DNA of 64,000 nt from Sporolactobacillus sp. CQH2019 (GCF_028765345.1 NZ_JARAJZ010000001.1:372001-436000), one strand, 5' to 3'; positions 1 through 8,900 are shown, counted from the stretch's first letter. Notes: generated from the letters alone by a model not told the origin. Made by a program: numbers and translations.

Positions 1-16
1 AAAGGGGTTTTCATGT

Positions 17-700
17 ATGTCCTTTGACTTCGGCATCCTGATCTCCATCCTGAAGATTATTATCATTGACATTATCCTTGGCGGTGATAATGCAGTTGTC
101 ATTGCGCTTGCCTGCCGGAAACTTCATGAGAAAAAGAGAAACAAAGCCATTTTTATCGGGACCGGTTTAGCTGTTATACTCCGGATCGGATTAACGGCCA
201 TGGTTGTTTCTCTTCTGAATATTCCCTATCTCTTGCTGGCCGGCGGTATTTTTCTGATCTTTATTGCCTTTCGCCTGCTCGTAAACAAGGAAGAAAAACA
301 TGATGTCAAGGCAGGAACCTCGCTTTTTTTTGCCGTGCGCACCATCGTCTTTGCGGATGTCGTCATGGGACTGGACAACATGCTGGCAGTCGCCGGAGCG
401 TCCAAGGGACATATCGGTTTTATCGCCGTCGGTCTGCTCTTCTCTGTCCCGATTATTGTCTGGGGCAGTCAGCTGATCCTCATTGCTATGGAGCATCTTC
501 CGTTTCTTATTTATGCAGGAGGAGGCGTTCTCGTCTACACAGCATCGGAAATGATCCTGGACGAACCGATGCTTCAGTCCTTTTTTATGAATTATCAAAA
601 GCTGGCATTTTATTTTCCGCCTCTGTTGATCATTTCCGTGATCGCTTTGGGCTGGCTCGCCAACCTGCTTTCTTCCAGCCGCATGGCTGGAAAATCCTGA
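17..700 (+). CDS. yjbE: TerC/YjbE family integral membrane protein
   Basis: A 227-residue, very hydrophobic protein with about seven membrane segments. It carries the two TerC-family signature stretches, GGDNAVVIALA near residue 22 and GLDNMLAVAG near residue 118, whose acidic and Asn residues are thought to handle metal ions; family members are implicated in manganese efflux and metal loading of exported proteins. The start at 17 has an AAAGGGG ribosome site at the window edge; another ATG at 13 is out of frame. It converges on spx and shares a bidirectional terminator with it. In Bacillus subtilis the same gene lies next to spx, which supports the name YjbE. The exact substrate cannot be read from sequence. 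Confidence 0.9.
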   Translation: MSFDFGILISILKIIIIDIILGGDNAVVIALACRKLHEKKRNKAIFIGTGLAVILRIGLTAMVVSLLNIPYLLLAGGIFLIFIAFRLLVNKEEKHDVKAGTSLFFAVRTIVFADVVMGLDNMLAVAGASKGHIGFIAVGLLFSVPIIVWGSQLILIAMEHLPFLIYAGGGVLVYTASEMILDEPMLQSFFMNYQKLAFYFPPLLIISVIALGWLANLLSSSRMAGKS

Positions 701-870
701 TTGGCTAGTTTTATAGATTGCCGGACGGCATCTCCCGGCAAACAACATCCTGCGATGAAGATGAAGACGATATTCTTTGCAGCGGCGACAAATTTTGTCA
801 GACAGCATGCTCTTCGGAAAAGGCAATATTCTTCGGCACCGACCTCAGCCGATTCCAGACAGGAAAGAAC

Positions 871-910
871 AGCAGGGCATTCTCCTTTCATGAGAATGCC
901 CTGCTGTTTT
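871..910. terminator. Bidirectional terminator between yjbE and spx
   Basis: A perfect 14-bp inverted repeat (AGCAGGGCATTCTC at 871-884 with its complement at 892-905) around a 7-nt loop, followed by a short T run on the plus strand and by GTTCTTT on the minus strand. It lies between two convergent genes and probably serves both. Confidence 0.85.
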
Positions 911-934
911 TCAATGATTCGCATAGAACGGATC

Positions 935-1330
935 TCAGTTTACCAGCCGCTGAGCCTCCTGCAATTGAAAAGTGCGGACTTTTCTAGGCAGAAAACGACG
1001 GATTTCGTCATCATTATAACCCACCTGAAGACGTTTATCGTCCAACATAATCGGTCGGCGAAGCAAGCCGGGATTCTCTCTGATCAATTTAAACAGATCC
1101 TGAATCGACATCGTTTCCAATTGTATATTCAATTCCTGAAATGCTTTTGAACGCGTTGAGATAATTTCGTCCGTACCGTCTTCGGTCATACGAAGAATAT
1201 CTTTTATTTCTTCAATGGACAGTGGTTCTGAGAAGATATTTCGTTCTTTGAAAGGTATGTCATGAGCTTTAAGCCAAGCTTTAGCCTTTCTGCATGACGT
1301 ACAGCTTGGAGATGTATATAATGTGACCAT
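935..1330 (-). CDS. spx: Redox/disulfide-stress regulator Spx
   Basis: A 131-residue ArsC-like protein that matches Spx. Known role: Spx binds the C-terminal domain of the RNA polymerase alpha subunit and redirects transcription under thiol stress; it is degraded by ClpXP. Seen here are the CxxC redox switch (Cys10, Cys13), Gly52 at the position needed for alpha contact, Arg92 in the RRP motif near the active region, and the usual 131-residue length. The start has a strong AAAGGAGGGTG site. The gene is monocistronic, with palindromic leader sequences upstream and the terminator at 871-910 downstream. The C-terminus ends in LQEAQRLVN, which differs from the classic LAN-type ClpXP end but keeps a terminal hydrophobic-Asn character. 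Confidence 0.95.
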   Translation of the reverse strand: MVTLYTSPSCTSCRKAKAWLKAHDIPFKERNIFSEPLSIEEIKDILRMTEDGTDEIISTRSKAFQELNIQLETMSIQDLFKLIRENPGLLRRPIMLDDKRLQVGYNDDEIRRFLPRKVRTFQLQEAQRLVN

Positions 1331-1346
1331 TTTTCACCCTCCTTTG

Positions 1347-1394
1347 GATAATAACAACTTCTCATTATCTGTTGCTTTTTTTATTATATAATAA
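1347..1394 (-). promoter_or_regulatory. Palindromic sites in the spx promoter/leader
   Basis: Two inverted repeats lie upstream of spx. One is GATAAT-N11-ATTATC at 1347-1369, close to the ribosome site. The other is the perfect 14-bp palindrome TTATTATATAATAA at 1381-1394, which contains a TATAAT-like -10 on the minus strand. In B. subtilis the spx promoter is controlled by PerR and YodB through AT-rich palindromes; these may be the equivalents, but neither matches a known operator exactly. Confidence 0.4.
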
Positions 1395-1545
1395 TACTTC
1401 TAATTTTCATACCCCTTTTTCTGTAAAATAATTTTTCATTTTTCTTCATTTTATGACCCATTCCGTCCTCTCTTCTCCTCTTACCTTTCTTTTTCGACAA
1501 TTAGGGCCCCGATCTGGGCGTTATCTGTTAATAAGAAATTTATAT

Positions 1546-1581
1546 AGCAAAAAGGAACTTCCCGATCCGAAAGAAGCTCCT
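1546..1581 (-). terminator. Terminator of the 41-residue small gene
   Basis: Read on the minus strand, AGGAGCTTC pairs with GAAGTTCCT (one G-U pair) around an 11-nt loop and is followed by TTTTTGC. It lies about 50 bp after the stop of the small gene at 1630-1755. Confidence 0.65.
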
Positions 1582-1629
1582 CTAACCCATTCTCTCTGAC
1601 ATAATGAGCGAAACCCTTCATATTTTACA

Positions 1630-1755
1630 TTACGCAGGCAATTTAAGATTTGCTGTCGGCGCATCCTTCGATTTCGGCTGCAATTGGCCGAGCGTTTCCT
1701 TGAGCCATCTGCGGATGGAATGTTTGCGCCTGCGCCTGACTTCCTTAGGTTTCAC
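1630..1755 (-). CDS. Small basic protein, 41 residues, unknown
   Basis: An open frame beginning VKPKEVRRRRKHSIRR and ending NLKLPA. Support for a real gene is local: an ideal AAAGGAGGCG ribosome site 7 nt before the GTG start, and a hairpin-plus-T-run terminator after the stop. The protein is strongly basic in its N-terminal half (a run of Arg/Lys/His), with a Trp-Leu-Lys amphipathic stretch and no membrane segment or signal peptide. It sits between spx and the opp operon, where Bacillus has other genes. I do not recognise a family. Nucleic-acid binding or an adaptor-type role would be speculation from composition alone. Confidence 0.6.
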   Translation of the reverse strand: MKPKEVRRRRKHSIRRWLKETLGQLQPKSKDAPTANLKLPA

Positions 1756-2127
1756 AGGTTTTCGCCTCCTTTAACCGTGTTAAATGCTATCGGCCGCCCC
1801 ACTACACCCTGTTTGTTTTTTTCTTTCTCTCCCTATTGTCAACCCCGCTGGCCTCACTTGTCAAGAGCCTCTTAAAGGTCTTCTCTCAAAGACGGTCATC
1901 TTTTCTCAATAAGCGTCGAATGCTGTCGATTGGCTTTTCTCCACTTGAGACTGTTTTTCGAAGTCCCTATTTTGGACATACTTTCTTTTTTCCCTCTCTC
2001 TTCCTGCAGCATGTCCGATGAGAGGATCTTTCTTATATAATGTACGTAACCGGGCAAGAAAGTATGCAGCTTCTGCAGGCCCTGTTTGCAAAAAATGAAT
2101 TATTTAGCGGAGAGGATGATTTTATAA
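1756..2127. other. Intergenic gap, little visible
   Basis: T-rich sequence between two oppositely oriented small genes. A TTGACA hexamer is present on the minus strand at 1837-1842, but no good -10 follows at 17 nt. A TATAAT occurs on the plus strand near 2036-2041, about 90 bp before the next small gene, without a clear -35. The open frames crossing this gap lack ribosome sites and were not accepted. Confidence 0.4.
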
Positions 2128-2286
2128 ATGATGCGCAGACTAACGATGTTGGCCGCGGGCATCCTTGCCGGAGCCATTATTCTGCACTATTTTTTCCATC
2201 TGTTCAGCAGTCTGCTGATCAATATCCTTCTGATTCTGACCATTTTGCTCTACCTGGCCCACCTGACCCGCAAGTACCGGAAATAA
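2128..2286 (+). CDS. Small membrane protein, 52 residues, unknown
   Basis: Starts MMRRLTMLAAG and ends LAHLTRKYRK. After a short basic N-terminus come one long or two short hydrophobic segments (about residues 7-24 and 28-45), ending in a basic tail, so a membrane hairpin or single-span protein with a cytosolic tail is likely. A GAGAGGATG ribosome site precedes the start (two ATGs, 2128 and 2131), and a strong terminator begins five bases after the stop. It is convergent with the opp operon. No family is recognised. Confidence 0.6.
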   Translation: MMRRLTMLAAGILAGAIILHYFFHLFSSLLINILLILTILLYLAHLTRKYRK

Positions 2287-2288
2287 AA

Positions 2289-2340
2289 AAGGACAGGCGG
2301 CCGTTGGGCTGATATGCCTGCCGGCCGCTTGTCCTTTTTT
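2289..2340. terminator. Bidirectional terminator, small gene and opp operon
   Basis: GGACAGGCGGCCG at 2291-2303 pairs with 2322-2334, allowing one wobble. The stem is flanked by an A run on the left and TTTTTT on the right, so it can end transcription from the 52-residue gene (plus) and from oppF (minus), which stops at 2359. Confidence 0.85.
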
Positions 2341-2358
2341 AACATTTGCATGCACTGT

Positions 2359-3345
2359 TTACTTGTTCAATCCCTCATCATGAAGGTGGCAGGCTACCCA
2401 ATGCCCCTCTTTAACTTCATGCCATTTCGGCCTGACCTGGGCGCAGATATCCATTGCGAAAGGGCAGCGTGTCCGAAAGCGGCAGCCGCTCGGAGGATCA
2501 ATCGGACTCGGAACGTCCCCCTGAAGAATGATCCGTTCGCGCGTACGCTCGATTTTCGGATCGGCCACGGGAATTGCCGAAAGCAGAGCCTGTGTATACG
2601 GATGAAGCGGATGATCATAGAGCTCATCGCTAGAAGCGAGCTCCGCCATATTGCCCAGGTACATAACGCCTACACGGTTGCTGATATGCTTGACCATCGA
2701 AAGATCATGGGCAATAAACAAGAAAGTCAGACCGCGTTTTTCCTGCAATTCCTGAAGCAGGTTGACGACCTGCGCCTGAATTGAAACGTCAAGCGCCGAG
2801 ATCGGCTCGTCGGCGATGATAAAATCCGGATCAACGGCGAGTGCCCGGGCAATACCGATTCTTTGCCTCTGCCCGCCGCTGAATTCGTGCGGATAACGAT
2901 TGGCATGCTCACGGTTCAGCCCGACCGTCTCCAGCAGATGATAGACGTGATCCATCCGTTCCTCGTTCGACGTCACGAGATGATGTATATCCAGTCCCTC
3001 TGCGATGATGTCTTTAACCATCATTCTTGGGTTCAGGGACGCATATGGATCCTGGAAAATCATTTGCATGTGTCTGCTCAGATTTTTCCTCGCTTTAGCG
3101 GAAAGTTTTCCTCCGATTTCTTCACCGTCAAAAAGAACTTTTCCTTCTGTCGGCTCATAAAGGCGGATGATCGTTCGGCCCGTGGTTGATTTCCCGCAGC
3201 CTGATTCCCCCACAAGGCCGAATGTCTCACCTTTATAGACATCGAATGTGATATTATCGACTGCCTTCAGGGTCTCTTTTCTCGATACCTTAAAATATTT
3301 TTTCAGATTTTTAACCTGAAGCAGTTTTTCTCTCGTTTCAGCCAT
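2359..3345 (-). CDS. oppF: Oligopeptide ABC transporter ATPase OppF
   Basis: A 328-residue ABC ATPase, the last gene of oppABCDF. It energises peptide import as one of two different cytoplasmic ATPases. Visible motifs are Walker A (GESGCGKST, near residue 47), the Q-loop (IFQDPYASLNP), the ABC signature (FSGGQRQR), Walker B with catalytic Glu (IIADEPISALD) and the switch His (FIAHDLS). The C-terminal extension carries the family's Cys-rich segment (CRFRTRCPFAMDIC and a later ACH), the oligopeptide/dipeptide-transporter domain that in related proteins can hold an iron-sulfur cluster. It starts five bases after the oppD stop, with a GGGGGG-rich ribosome site. Confidence 0.95.
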   Translation of the reverse strand: MAETREKLLQVKNLKKYFKVSRKETLKAVDNITFDVYKGETFGLVGESGCGKSTTGRTIIRLYEPTEGKVLFDGEEIGGKLSAKARKNLSRHMQMIFQDPYASLNPRMMVKDIIAEGLDIHHLVTSNEERMDHVYHLLETVGLNREHANRYPHEFSGGQRQRIGIARALAVDPDFIIADEPISALDVSIQAQVVNLLQELQEKRGLTFLFIAHDLSMVKHISNRVGVMYLGNMAELASSDELYDHPLHPYTQALLSAIPVADPKIERTRERIILQGDVPSPIDPPSGCRFRTRCPFAMDICAQVRPKWHEVKEGHWVACHLHDEGLNK

Positions 3346-3350
3346 GTGTT

Positions 3351-4367
3351 TTATTCCCCCCCTACTCCTATCGTTGCCGGCGGATCGACTTTCGGCGCCC
3401 GTTCGTCAAGCAGCCAGCAGGCCGTTTTCTGTGTCGCCGAAAGCTTGGTGTAATCCGGCATATGATCCACGCATACCTTCATTGCATGAGGGCATCTCGG
3501 GGCAAACGGACATCCTTTCGGCGGATCGCTTAGATCGGGAGGCGTTCCCGGAATGGCCAGCAGTTTGTCCGTCTTGGCATGCAGCTTCGGCATGGAAGAC
3601 AGCAGCCCCCATGTATACGGATGTTTCGGATTATAGAAGATTTCTTCAAGCGTACCGGTTTCAACGATCTTTCCGCCGTACATAACGGCGACGCGCTGTG
3701 CGAGATTGGCAACAACCCCCAGATCATGAGTAATCAGAATAATCGCGGTGCCTGTCTTTTTCTGAATGTCGCGCATCAGGTCGAGAATCTGGGCCTGGAT
3801 CGTCACATCCAGCGCTGTGGTCGGCTCGTCGGCGATCAGAATTTTCGGGTTGCAGGCCAGGGCAATGGCGATGACGACACGCTGCCGCATGCCGCCGGAA
3901 AACTGATGCGGATACTCATCCAAACGTTTGTCCGGATTCGGAATGCCGACCAGTTTCAGAAGTTCCGCCGCTTTGGTTCTTGCCTCGCTCTTGGCGAGAT
4001 GCTGATGCTTGATCAGGCCTTCCATAATCTGCTTTCCGATCTTCATAGTCGGATTCAGGGCAGTCATCGGATCCTGAAAAATCATCGAGATATCTTTCCC
4101 TCTGACTTTCTGCATCTGTTTCTGTGTATATTTTACGAGATCATGCCCGTCGAAAAAAATTTCTCCGGACGTAATCTTCCCCGGCGGACTGGGGATCAAT
4201 CCCATGACTGCTTTAGATGTGACCGATTTCCCCGAACCCGATTCACCGACTATGGCCAGGGTCTCTCCCACATTAAGTCCAAAGCTGACACCGCGGACAG
4301 CTTGTACAACGGCGCCGAAAATATCAAATTGAACGTTCAGATTTTTAACTTCAAGCAAGTTTGCCAT
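3351..4367 (-). CDS. oppD: Oligopeptide ABC transporter ATPase OppD
   Basis: A 338-residue ABC ATPase, the partner of OppF. Walker A is GESGSGKS, the signature is FSGGMRQR, Walker B is [11 protein letters not shown] and the switch region is LITHDLG. The C-terminal oligo_HPY-type extension contains Cys residues ([14 protein letters not shown]), as in OppF. The start at 4367 is preceded by AGGGGGTGATAAA. It is separated from oppC by 15 bp, consistent with one transcript. Sequence cannot tell peptide-size preference, but the full five-gene set and long lipoprotein point to oligopeptides rather than nickel. Confidence 0.95.
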   Translation of the reverse strand: MANLLEVKNLNVQFDIFGAVVQAVRGVSFGLNVGETLAIVGESGSGKSVTSKAVMGLIPSPPGKITSGEIFFDGHDLVKYTQKQMQKVRGKDISMIFQDPMTALNPTMKIGKQIMEGLIKHQHLAKSEARTKAAELLKLVGIPNPDKRLDEYPHQFSGGMRQRVVIAIALACNPKILIADEPTTALDVTIQAQILDLMRDIQKKTGTAIILITHDLGVVANLAQRVAVMYGGKIVETGTLEEIFYNPKHPYTWGLLSSMPKLHAKTDKLLAIPGTPPDLSDPPKGCPFAPRCPHAMKVCVDHMPDYTKLSATQKTACWLLDERAPKVDPPATIGVGGE

Positions 4368-4382
4368 TTTATCACCCCCTGA

Positions 4383-5390
4383 TTAACGCCGTAATTTAGG
4401 ATCAAATGCATCCCGTAAACCGTCTCCGAGAATATTGAAGCAGATCAGCAGCAGGCTGATCACCAGTCCGGGATACAACGTTTGATACGGATGAAGCTGC
4501 AGTTCCGTATAGCCGCTGCTCAGCAGGGAACCGAGCGAAGCCTGAGGATCGCGGATTCCGAGCCCGATGAAGCTGAGAAAAGCCTCAAAGAAAATAGCAT
4601 TCGGAATCGAGAACATCGTATTAACGATAATCATGCCCAGTGAATTAGGAATCAGATGGCGGAAAATGATCCGTCCGTGTCCGGCACCGAGCGTTCGCGA
4701 AGCAAGCACAAACTCCTGATTTTTGAATTTAAGCATCTCGCCGCGGACAATACGCGACATGGCAACCCAGTTGGTCGCCAGAATGGCAATGGCAATGGTC
4801 AGCAATCCGGGCTGAAGAATGAGAATAAGTAAAATAACCCAGACGAGATAAGGAATGCCGGAAATAATTTCCACAATACGCTGCATAATGTTATCGGTCA
4901 TGCCGCCGAAATATCCGGAAATACCGCCATAAACCACTCCGATAAACATATCGGCCAGCGCGGCGATCAGTGCAATAATCAGAGATATTCGTGTGCCGGC
5001 CCACGTCCTTGTCCATTGATCTCTACCGAGCGTATCCGTCCCGAACCAGAAGTCCTGCTTGACTCCTCTTTCCTGGTAAACATCGACACCGTTCTCTTTG
5101 CCGCTGAAAAACGGAAGCCAGGACAAAGCGCTGACTTTCGGAGGAAGATTGGAACGGATCAGACTTTGGTTGTCAATACTGTACTTGCTCGCCTGCGGAG
5201 CAACGATTGCCAGAGCGATCAAAATAATCAATATGGCAGCGGATACCATGGCGCCCTTATTCTGAAACAGGCGGCGAAAGGCATCCTTCCAGGCACTGAC
5301 TACTTCGCCGGACAGTTTCTCGCTCGCTTCATGGCTGATATCGGCCGGTGTAAACGAATCTCTCGATAGTTCTTCATCTGACATCGCCAT
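4383..5390 (-). CDS. oppC: Oligopeptide ABC permease OppC
   Basis: A 335-residue inner-membrane permease. There is a cytoplasmic N-terminal tail of about 45 residues, then six predicted membrane segments. The permease signature that docks with the ATPases (the EAA loop, around ASRTLGAGHGRIIFRHLIPN) is present near residue 235. The start codon overlaps the oppB stop by one base (TGATG), so the two permeases are translationally coupled; the GGAGGAAAA at the end of oppB acts as ribosome site. It forms the channel with OppB. A second ATG lies two codons later. Confidence 0.95.
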   Translation of the reverse strand: MAMSDEELSRDSFTPADISHEASEKLSGEVVSAWKDAFRRLFQNKGAMVSAAILIILIALAIVAPQASKYSIDNQSLIRSNLPPKVSALSWLPFFSGKENGVDVYQERGVKQDFWFGTDTLGRDQWTRTWAGTRISLIIALIAALADMFIGVVYGGISGYFGGMTDNIMQRIVEIISGIPYLVWVILLILILQPGLLTIAIAILATNWVAMSRIVRGEMLKFKNQEFVLASRTLGAGHGRIIFRHLIPNSLGMIIVNTMFSIPNAIFFEAFLSFIGLGIRDPQASLGSLLSSGYTELQLHPYQTLYPGLVISLLLICFNILGDGLRDAFDPKLRR

Positions 5391-6322
5391 CAGGATTTTC
5401 CTCCTTCAGACATACGAATTCTCGGATCAATAATTCCATAAAGGATATCAACAATAAGCATCGTGATGATAAAGAGAGCGGCATACAGTTCCGTCGTCCC
5501 CATGATCATCGGATAATCATTGGTAACGATTGAATCCACAAACTGAGCGCCGATGCCGGGTATGCCGAAGATTTCTTCGATCACGAGAGAGCCGGTAATG
5601 ATCATCGCCGTCAGCGGACCAAGAATGGTAATAACGGGTATGAGCGCGTTGCGTACGGCATGCTTGAAGACGACGGCAGAAGTGGACAGCCCCTTCGCCT
5701 CCGCTGTTACGATATAATCCTGATTCAAAACGTCGACCATTTCCGAGCGCATGAATCGTGCCACAAGAGCGAGCACATAAACCGCAAGCGAGATCACCGG
5801 CAGGACATGCGAAGCAGGTCCGCTCCACCCGGCAACCGGGAACCAGCCGATCCGAACACCGAACAGGTATTGCAGGATGCCTGCAAAAATAAACGAAGGA
5901 ATGGAGATGCCGAAAATCGAAACCGCCATCGTTCCCCAGTCAAGCGCCTTGCCGCGGTGCAGGCCTGCGACAATGCCCAGCAGGATTCCTAAGATAGCGC
6001 CCACCACGATCGCTTCCATCCCAAGATCGAGCGAGACGGGGAATTTGGCAATCATCAGCTGCGATACGGGCTGCATGCCGAATTGAAAAGAGCCGCCCAG
6101 ATCGCCGTGAATCAGATTCCACATATATTTAAGATATTGAATGGGGACCGATTGATCCAGTCCGTAAAAGTGTTTCAATTGATTAAGCTGAACGGGGGAA
6201 AGCCGATTGGCATTTTTGAACGGCGTTCCGGGCAGCAGCTTCATCGCCAGAAAAGTCAGTGTAATGACCACATACAATGTGACAAACATGTATCCGATCC
6301 GTTTCAGGACATATCGTCCCAT
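5390..6322 (-). CDS. oppB: Oligopeptide ABC permease OppB
   Basis: A 310-residue permease with the typical N-terminal membrane helix (beginning MGRYVLKRIGYMF), the LLPGTPF motif of the periplasmic loop, five further helices and the EAA loop (TAEAKGLSTSAVVFKHAVRN). With OppC it makes the heterodimeric peptide channel. The start has an AGGAGG site. It lies 183 bp after oppA, and that gap contains a hairpin that could lower expression of oppBCDF relative to the binding protein. Confidence 0.95.
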   Translation of the reverse strand: MGRYVLKRIGYMFVTLYVVITLTFLAMKLLPGTPFKNANRLSPVQLNQLKHFYGLDQSVPIQYLKYMWNLIHGDLGGSFQFGMQPVSQLMIAKFPVSLDLGMEAIVVGAILGILLGIVAGLHRGKALDWGTMAVSIFGISIPSFIFAGILQYLFGVRIGWFPVAGWSGPASHVLPVISLAVYVLALVARFMRSEMVDVLNQDYIVTAEAKGLSTSAVVFKHAVRNALIPVITILGPLTAMIITGSLVIEEIFGIPGIGAQFVDSIVTNDYPMIMGTTELYAALFIITMLIVDILYGIIDPRIRMSEGGKS

Positions 6323-6424
6323 TGATTCCTACCTCCTATTTTTATGCTATCTATGTTTTCTTCCTGAATGATCAGCACAACAATTATCATAAATCATATA
6401 ATTTTCTACATAAACAGATTAATT

Positions 6425-6461
6425 GAAAAGAGAGCATATGCCGGAACCGACATATACTCTC
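6425..6461 (-). terminator. Attenuator-like hairpin between oppA and oppB
   Basis: A 15-bp stem (arms 6430-6444 and 6447-6461, two G-U pairs on the minus-strand RNA, 2-nt loop) followed on the minus strand by TTTTC. It lies between oppA and oppB. Such hairpins in binding-protein operons usually stabilise the first message and let only part of the transcription through; that role is inferred. Confidence 0.6.
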
Positions 6462-6505
6462 CTTCCACAATTCTACTGGCATTTTCAGAGCTGCTCATGC
6501 TCTTT

Positions 6506-8191
6506 TTAATGCTGCAGTATATATGCTTGTGAAAAATCATATTGCGGGCCGTATGAAGGCAGTTCCAATCCCTTTACATACGACTTCTGTGCCCAGGCAG
6601 TACCTTCCTGATAAATCGGAACGATCGGATAGTCTGCCATCATGACTTTTTCTGCCTGAAGCATATCGTTCCAGCGTTTCTGAGGCTGGCCCGTTTCAGC
6701 CTTAGCTGAAGTGATCAGATTATCAAATGTTTTATTCGACCAGCCGGTTGTGTTCTGCGGGTTGCCGGTTGAGAACATATCAAGATAGGTCATCGGATCC
6801 TGGTAATCCGGGAACCAGCCGCTGAATGCAAGATCGAATTTAAACGACTGATTCAGCGACAGATAATTCGACCATGGCTGCTGGTTGATCGTCACTTTAA
6901 TGCCCGGCAGATTCTTAGAGATCTGATTTGCCAGGTATTGATCCCATTGTTTATATTGAGCAGTATCCGGGCTCAGAAAAGTCAGGTTCAGAGTCTTGAT
7001 GCCCAGTTCCTGTTTTGCTTTGTTCCAATACGATTTCGCGGCGGAAGCATTGCCTGCCGAGTAGCCGTTGACCGGATTGTCGCCGCGGAAATCCTTGCCG
7101 TCGGGGCCGACCGTGAAGCCCTTCGGAACAACGAAGTTCGAGCCGATTGATCCGTTGTTAAAGAGCACCTTGACAAAACTGTTGCGGTCAATGGCTGCGT
7201 TGAGCGCTTTACGCAGATTCAGATTTGCCAGATTTTTGTTTGTCTTCTGATTGATATACAGGAAGAATGTGCCTGAAGTCAGATTGCTTTTAACTTCGCT
7301 CGGATTGCTTGTTTTCAGCGAAGTGACATAATCGCCGGTTAAAGTGAAGGCTGCGTCTATTTTGTTCGTTTTGTAAAGGTTTACTTCGGTAGCGATGTCT
7401 TTCTGAACCTGGACATTAACGGTGTCAAGTTTGATTGACTTTGCGTTCCAGTAATCCGTATTTTTCTTATAGGTCCAGCCGACGCCCTTATTCCAGGATG
7501 TCAGTTTAAAAGGTCCGTCGTAGAGAAGATTTTGAGGCCCGGCCGCGTAATTCTTGCCCTGTGCTTTGACAAAGTCCTCACGCTGAGGCAGGAACTGCGG
7601 CTGGGACAGAAGGCTGTAGAAGAACGAAGGAAGCGGTTGTTCCAGCGTCACTTGAAGTGTTTTGCTGTTCAGCGCCTTGACGCCCAGCTGCTGATATTTG
7701 CCGTACAGCGCCTTGTTTGTCGGATCTTCAATGGCTGCCGCATTTTTAATGCCCGCCGACGCGAACAGATAATTATACTGCGGTTTCGCGGCCGGATCGT
7801 TCTGATGCTGCCAGCCGTAAACAAAATCCTGTGCCGTTACCGGCTTGCCGTCGGACCACTTGGCGTCGCGGAGCGTAAATGTAATTGTCTTTTTGTCCGC
7901 GCTGACTTTCGGTGCGCCCGCAGCGAGATCCCATTCATATTTATTGTTATGCATTCTCGTCAGCCCGGACATCGTTTCTTCGATGGCGTTGGTCGACGTG
8001 GTATCCGTTGCCTGAGTCGGATCAAGCGTCGGGATATCCTGGGAAATTGCCAGATTCAGCACTTGACTCTTGGCCAGCTTGCTGCTGCTAGTACCGCTGC
8101 TGCCGCTGCCTGAACTTCCGCACGCCGAGAGCACGAGGCTCAGCGCCAGGATGAACGACAGCGCCAGCGACCATCTTACCTTACTCCTCAT
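6506..8191 (-). CDS. oppA: Oligopeptide-binding lipoprotein OppA
   Basis: A 561-residue family 5 solute-binding protein. The N-terminus MRSKVRWSLALSF is a lipoprotein signal peptide ending in the lipobox LSAC, with lipidation at Cys24, followed by a Ser/Gly linker (GSSGSGSSGTSSS). The mature part carries the SBP_bac_5 features, such as a peptide-binding core around FTLRDAKWSDGKPVTAQDFVY. It captures peptides outside the membrane and delivers them to OppBC. The start has GGGGAGGTCATT before it. It is first in the operon and probably the most highly expressed gene, given the hairpin downstream. Confidence 0.96.
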   Translation of the reverse strand: MRSKVRWSLALSFILALSLVLSACGSSGSGSSGTSSSKLAKSQVLNLAISQDIPTLDPTQATDTTSTNAIEETMSGLTRMHNNKYEWDLAAGAPKVSADKKTITFTLRDAKWSDGKPVTAQDFVYGWQHQNDPAAKPQYNYLFASAGIKNAAAIEDPTNKALYGKYQQLGVKALNSKTLQVTLEQPLPSFFYSLLSQPQFLPQREDFVKAQGKNYAAGPQNLLYDGPFKLTSWNKGVGWTYKKNTDYWNAKSIKLDTVNVQVQKDIATEVNLYKTNKIDAAFTLTGDYVTSLKTSNPSEVKSNLTSGTFFLYINQKTNKNLANLNLRKALNAAIDRNSFVKVLFNNGSIGSNFVVPKGFTVGPDGKDFRGDNPVNGYSAGNASAAKSYWNKAKQELGIKTLNLTFLSPDTAQYKQWDQYLANQISKNLPGIKVTINQQPWSNYLSLNQSFKFDLAFSGWFPDYQDPMTYLDMFSTGNPQNTTGWSNKTFDNLITSAKAETGQPQKRWNDMLQAEKVMMADYPIVPIYQEGTAWAQKSYVKGLELPSYGPQYDFSQAYILQH

Positions 8192-8231
8192 AAAGCAATG
8201 ACCTCCCCAATTTTTATTATCTTTTTTCGTT

Positions 8232-8288
8232 TTCGGAAAATTCTTCGATCTTTTCCGAAGACAGAATCAACCTACAAGGGCTATTATA
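8232..8288 (-). promoter_or_regulatory. opp promoter -10 and leader hairpin
   Basis: On the minus strand a perfect TATAAT occurs at 8288-8283, about 90 bp before oppA; no good -35 is seen at 17 nt. Between it and the gene is a 9-bp inverted repeat (TTCGGAAAA at 8232-8240, TTTTCCGAA at 8251-8259) without a T run, probably a 5'-leader hairpin rather than a terminator. Confidence 0.45.
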
Positions 8289-8473
8289 CAAGTTATTCTC
8301 ACAATTTGCATTCTTTTTTTTTATGTAAAAGATACTTTGCAGTCGATACTTAATCAATTTTCTTGTTATAAAGCTTTTTTTATTTAAAATATTTTCCGGG
8401 CAATGTGATGGTTGCTCACATCGCCGTTGCCGTATTGGCAGAGCTCCGCTATGATAAGCAGGGGGGGATTCTC

Positions 8474-8860
8474 TTGAAATTTTTACTACATAAACCGCTG
8501 ATCTCTTATTTTTCTGTCCTTTCGGCGGAGCTTCTGCTTGCGTTGTTTGCCCAATATTTCTCGCCGCATGCCTTTTCTCTCATTTCTCTCCTAAATAGTT
8601 TGTCAATTGTGTGTCTGCTGTTTTTGAGCGCCGGACTGATTATTTTTATTATTCAGGGAGGATTTTTTGACGGTATCATATACAGCTTCAAACGGTTTTC
8701 GAGGACCGTCCGCAAAAACCGGCTCGGCGACGCGGACGCCGAGGCGCCGCTTGCCGAATACAGAAAACGGAGCGGCCGACGGTCGCCGTTCACATGGCCG
8801 CTGATCTGGGTCAGCCTGTCGCTGTTCTGTCTGTCGCTGGCTGTGTCCGTTTTGATTTAA
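8474..8860 (+). CDS. DUF3899-type small membrane protein
   Basis: A 128-residue protein with two N-terminal hydrophobic segments (about residues 10-30 and 38-62), a central basic, acidic-patched cytosolic loop, and a C-terminal membrane helix (WPLIWVSLSLFCLSLAVSVLI region). Topology, size and position between opp and trpS fit the DUF3899 family of Firmicutes, whose function is unknown. The frame is open from 8405, but the TTG at 8474 has a GGGGGGG ribosome site at the right distance and gives the usual N-terminus (MKFLLHKPL), so it is preferred. Confidence 0.65.
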   Translation: MKFLLHKPLISYFSVLSAELLLALFAQYFSPHAFSLISLLNSLSIVCLLFLSAGLIIFIIQGGFFDGIIYSFKRFSRTVRKNRLGDADAEAPLAEYRKRSGRRSPFTWPLIWVSLSLFCLSLAVSVLI

Positions 8861-8900
8861 GCGCAATCCGGCCCCCCGCTCCCGAAATGCCCGCTCCCGT

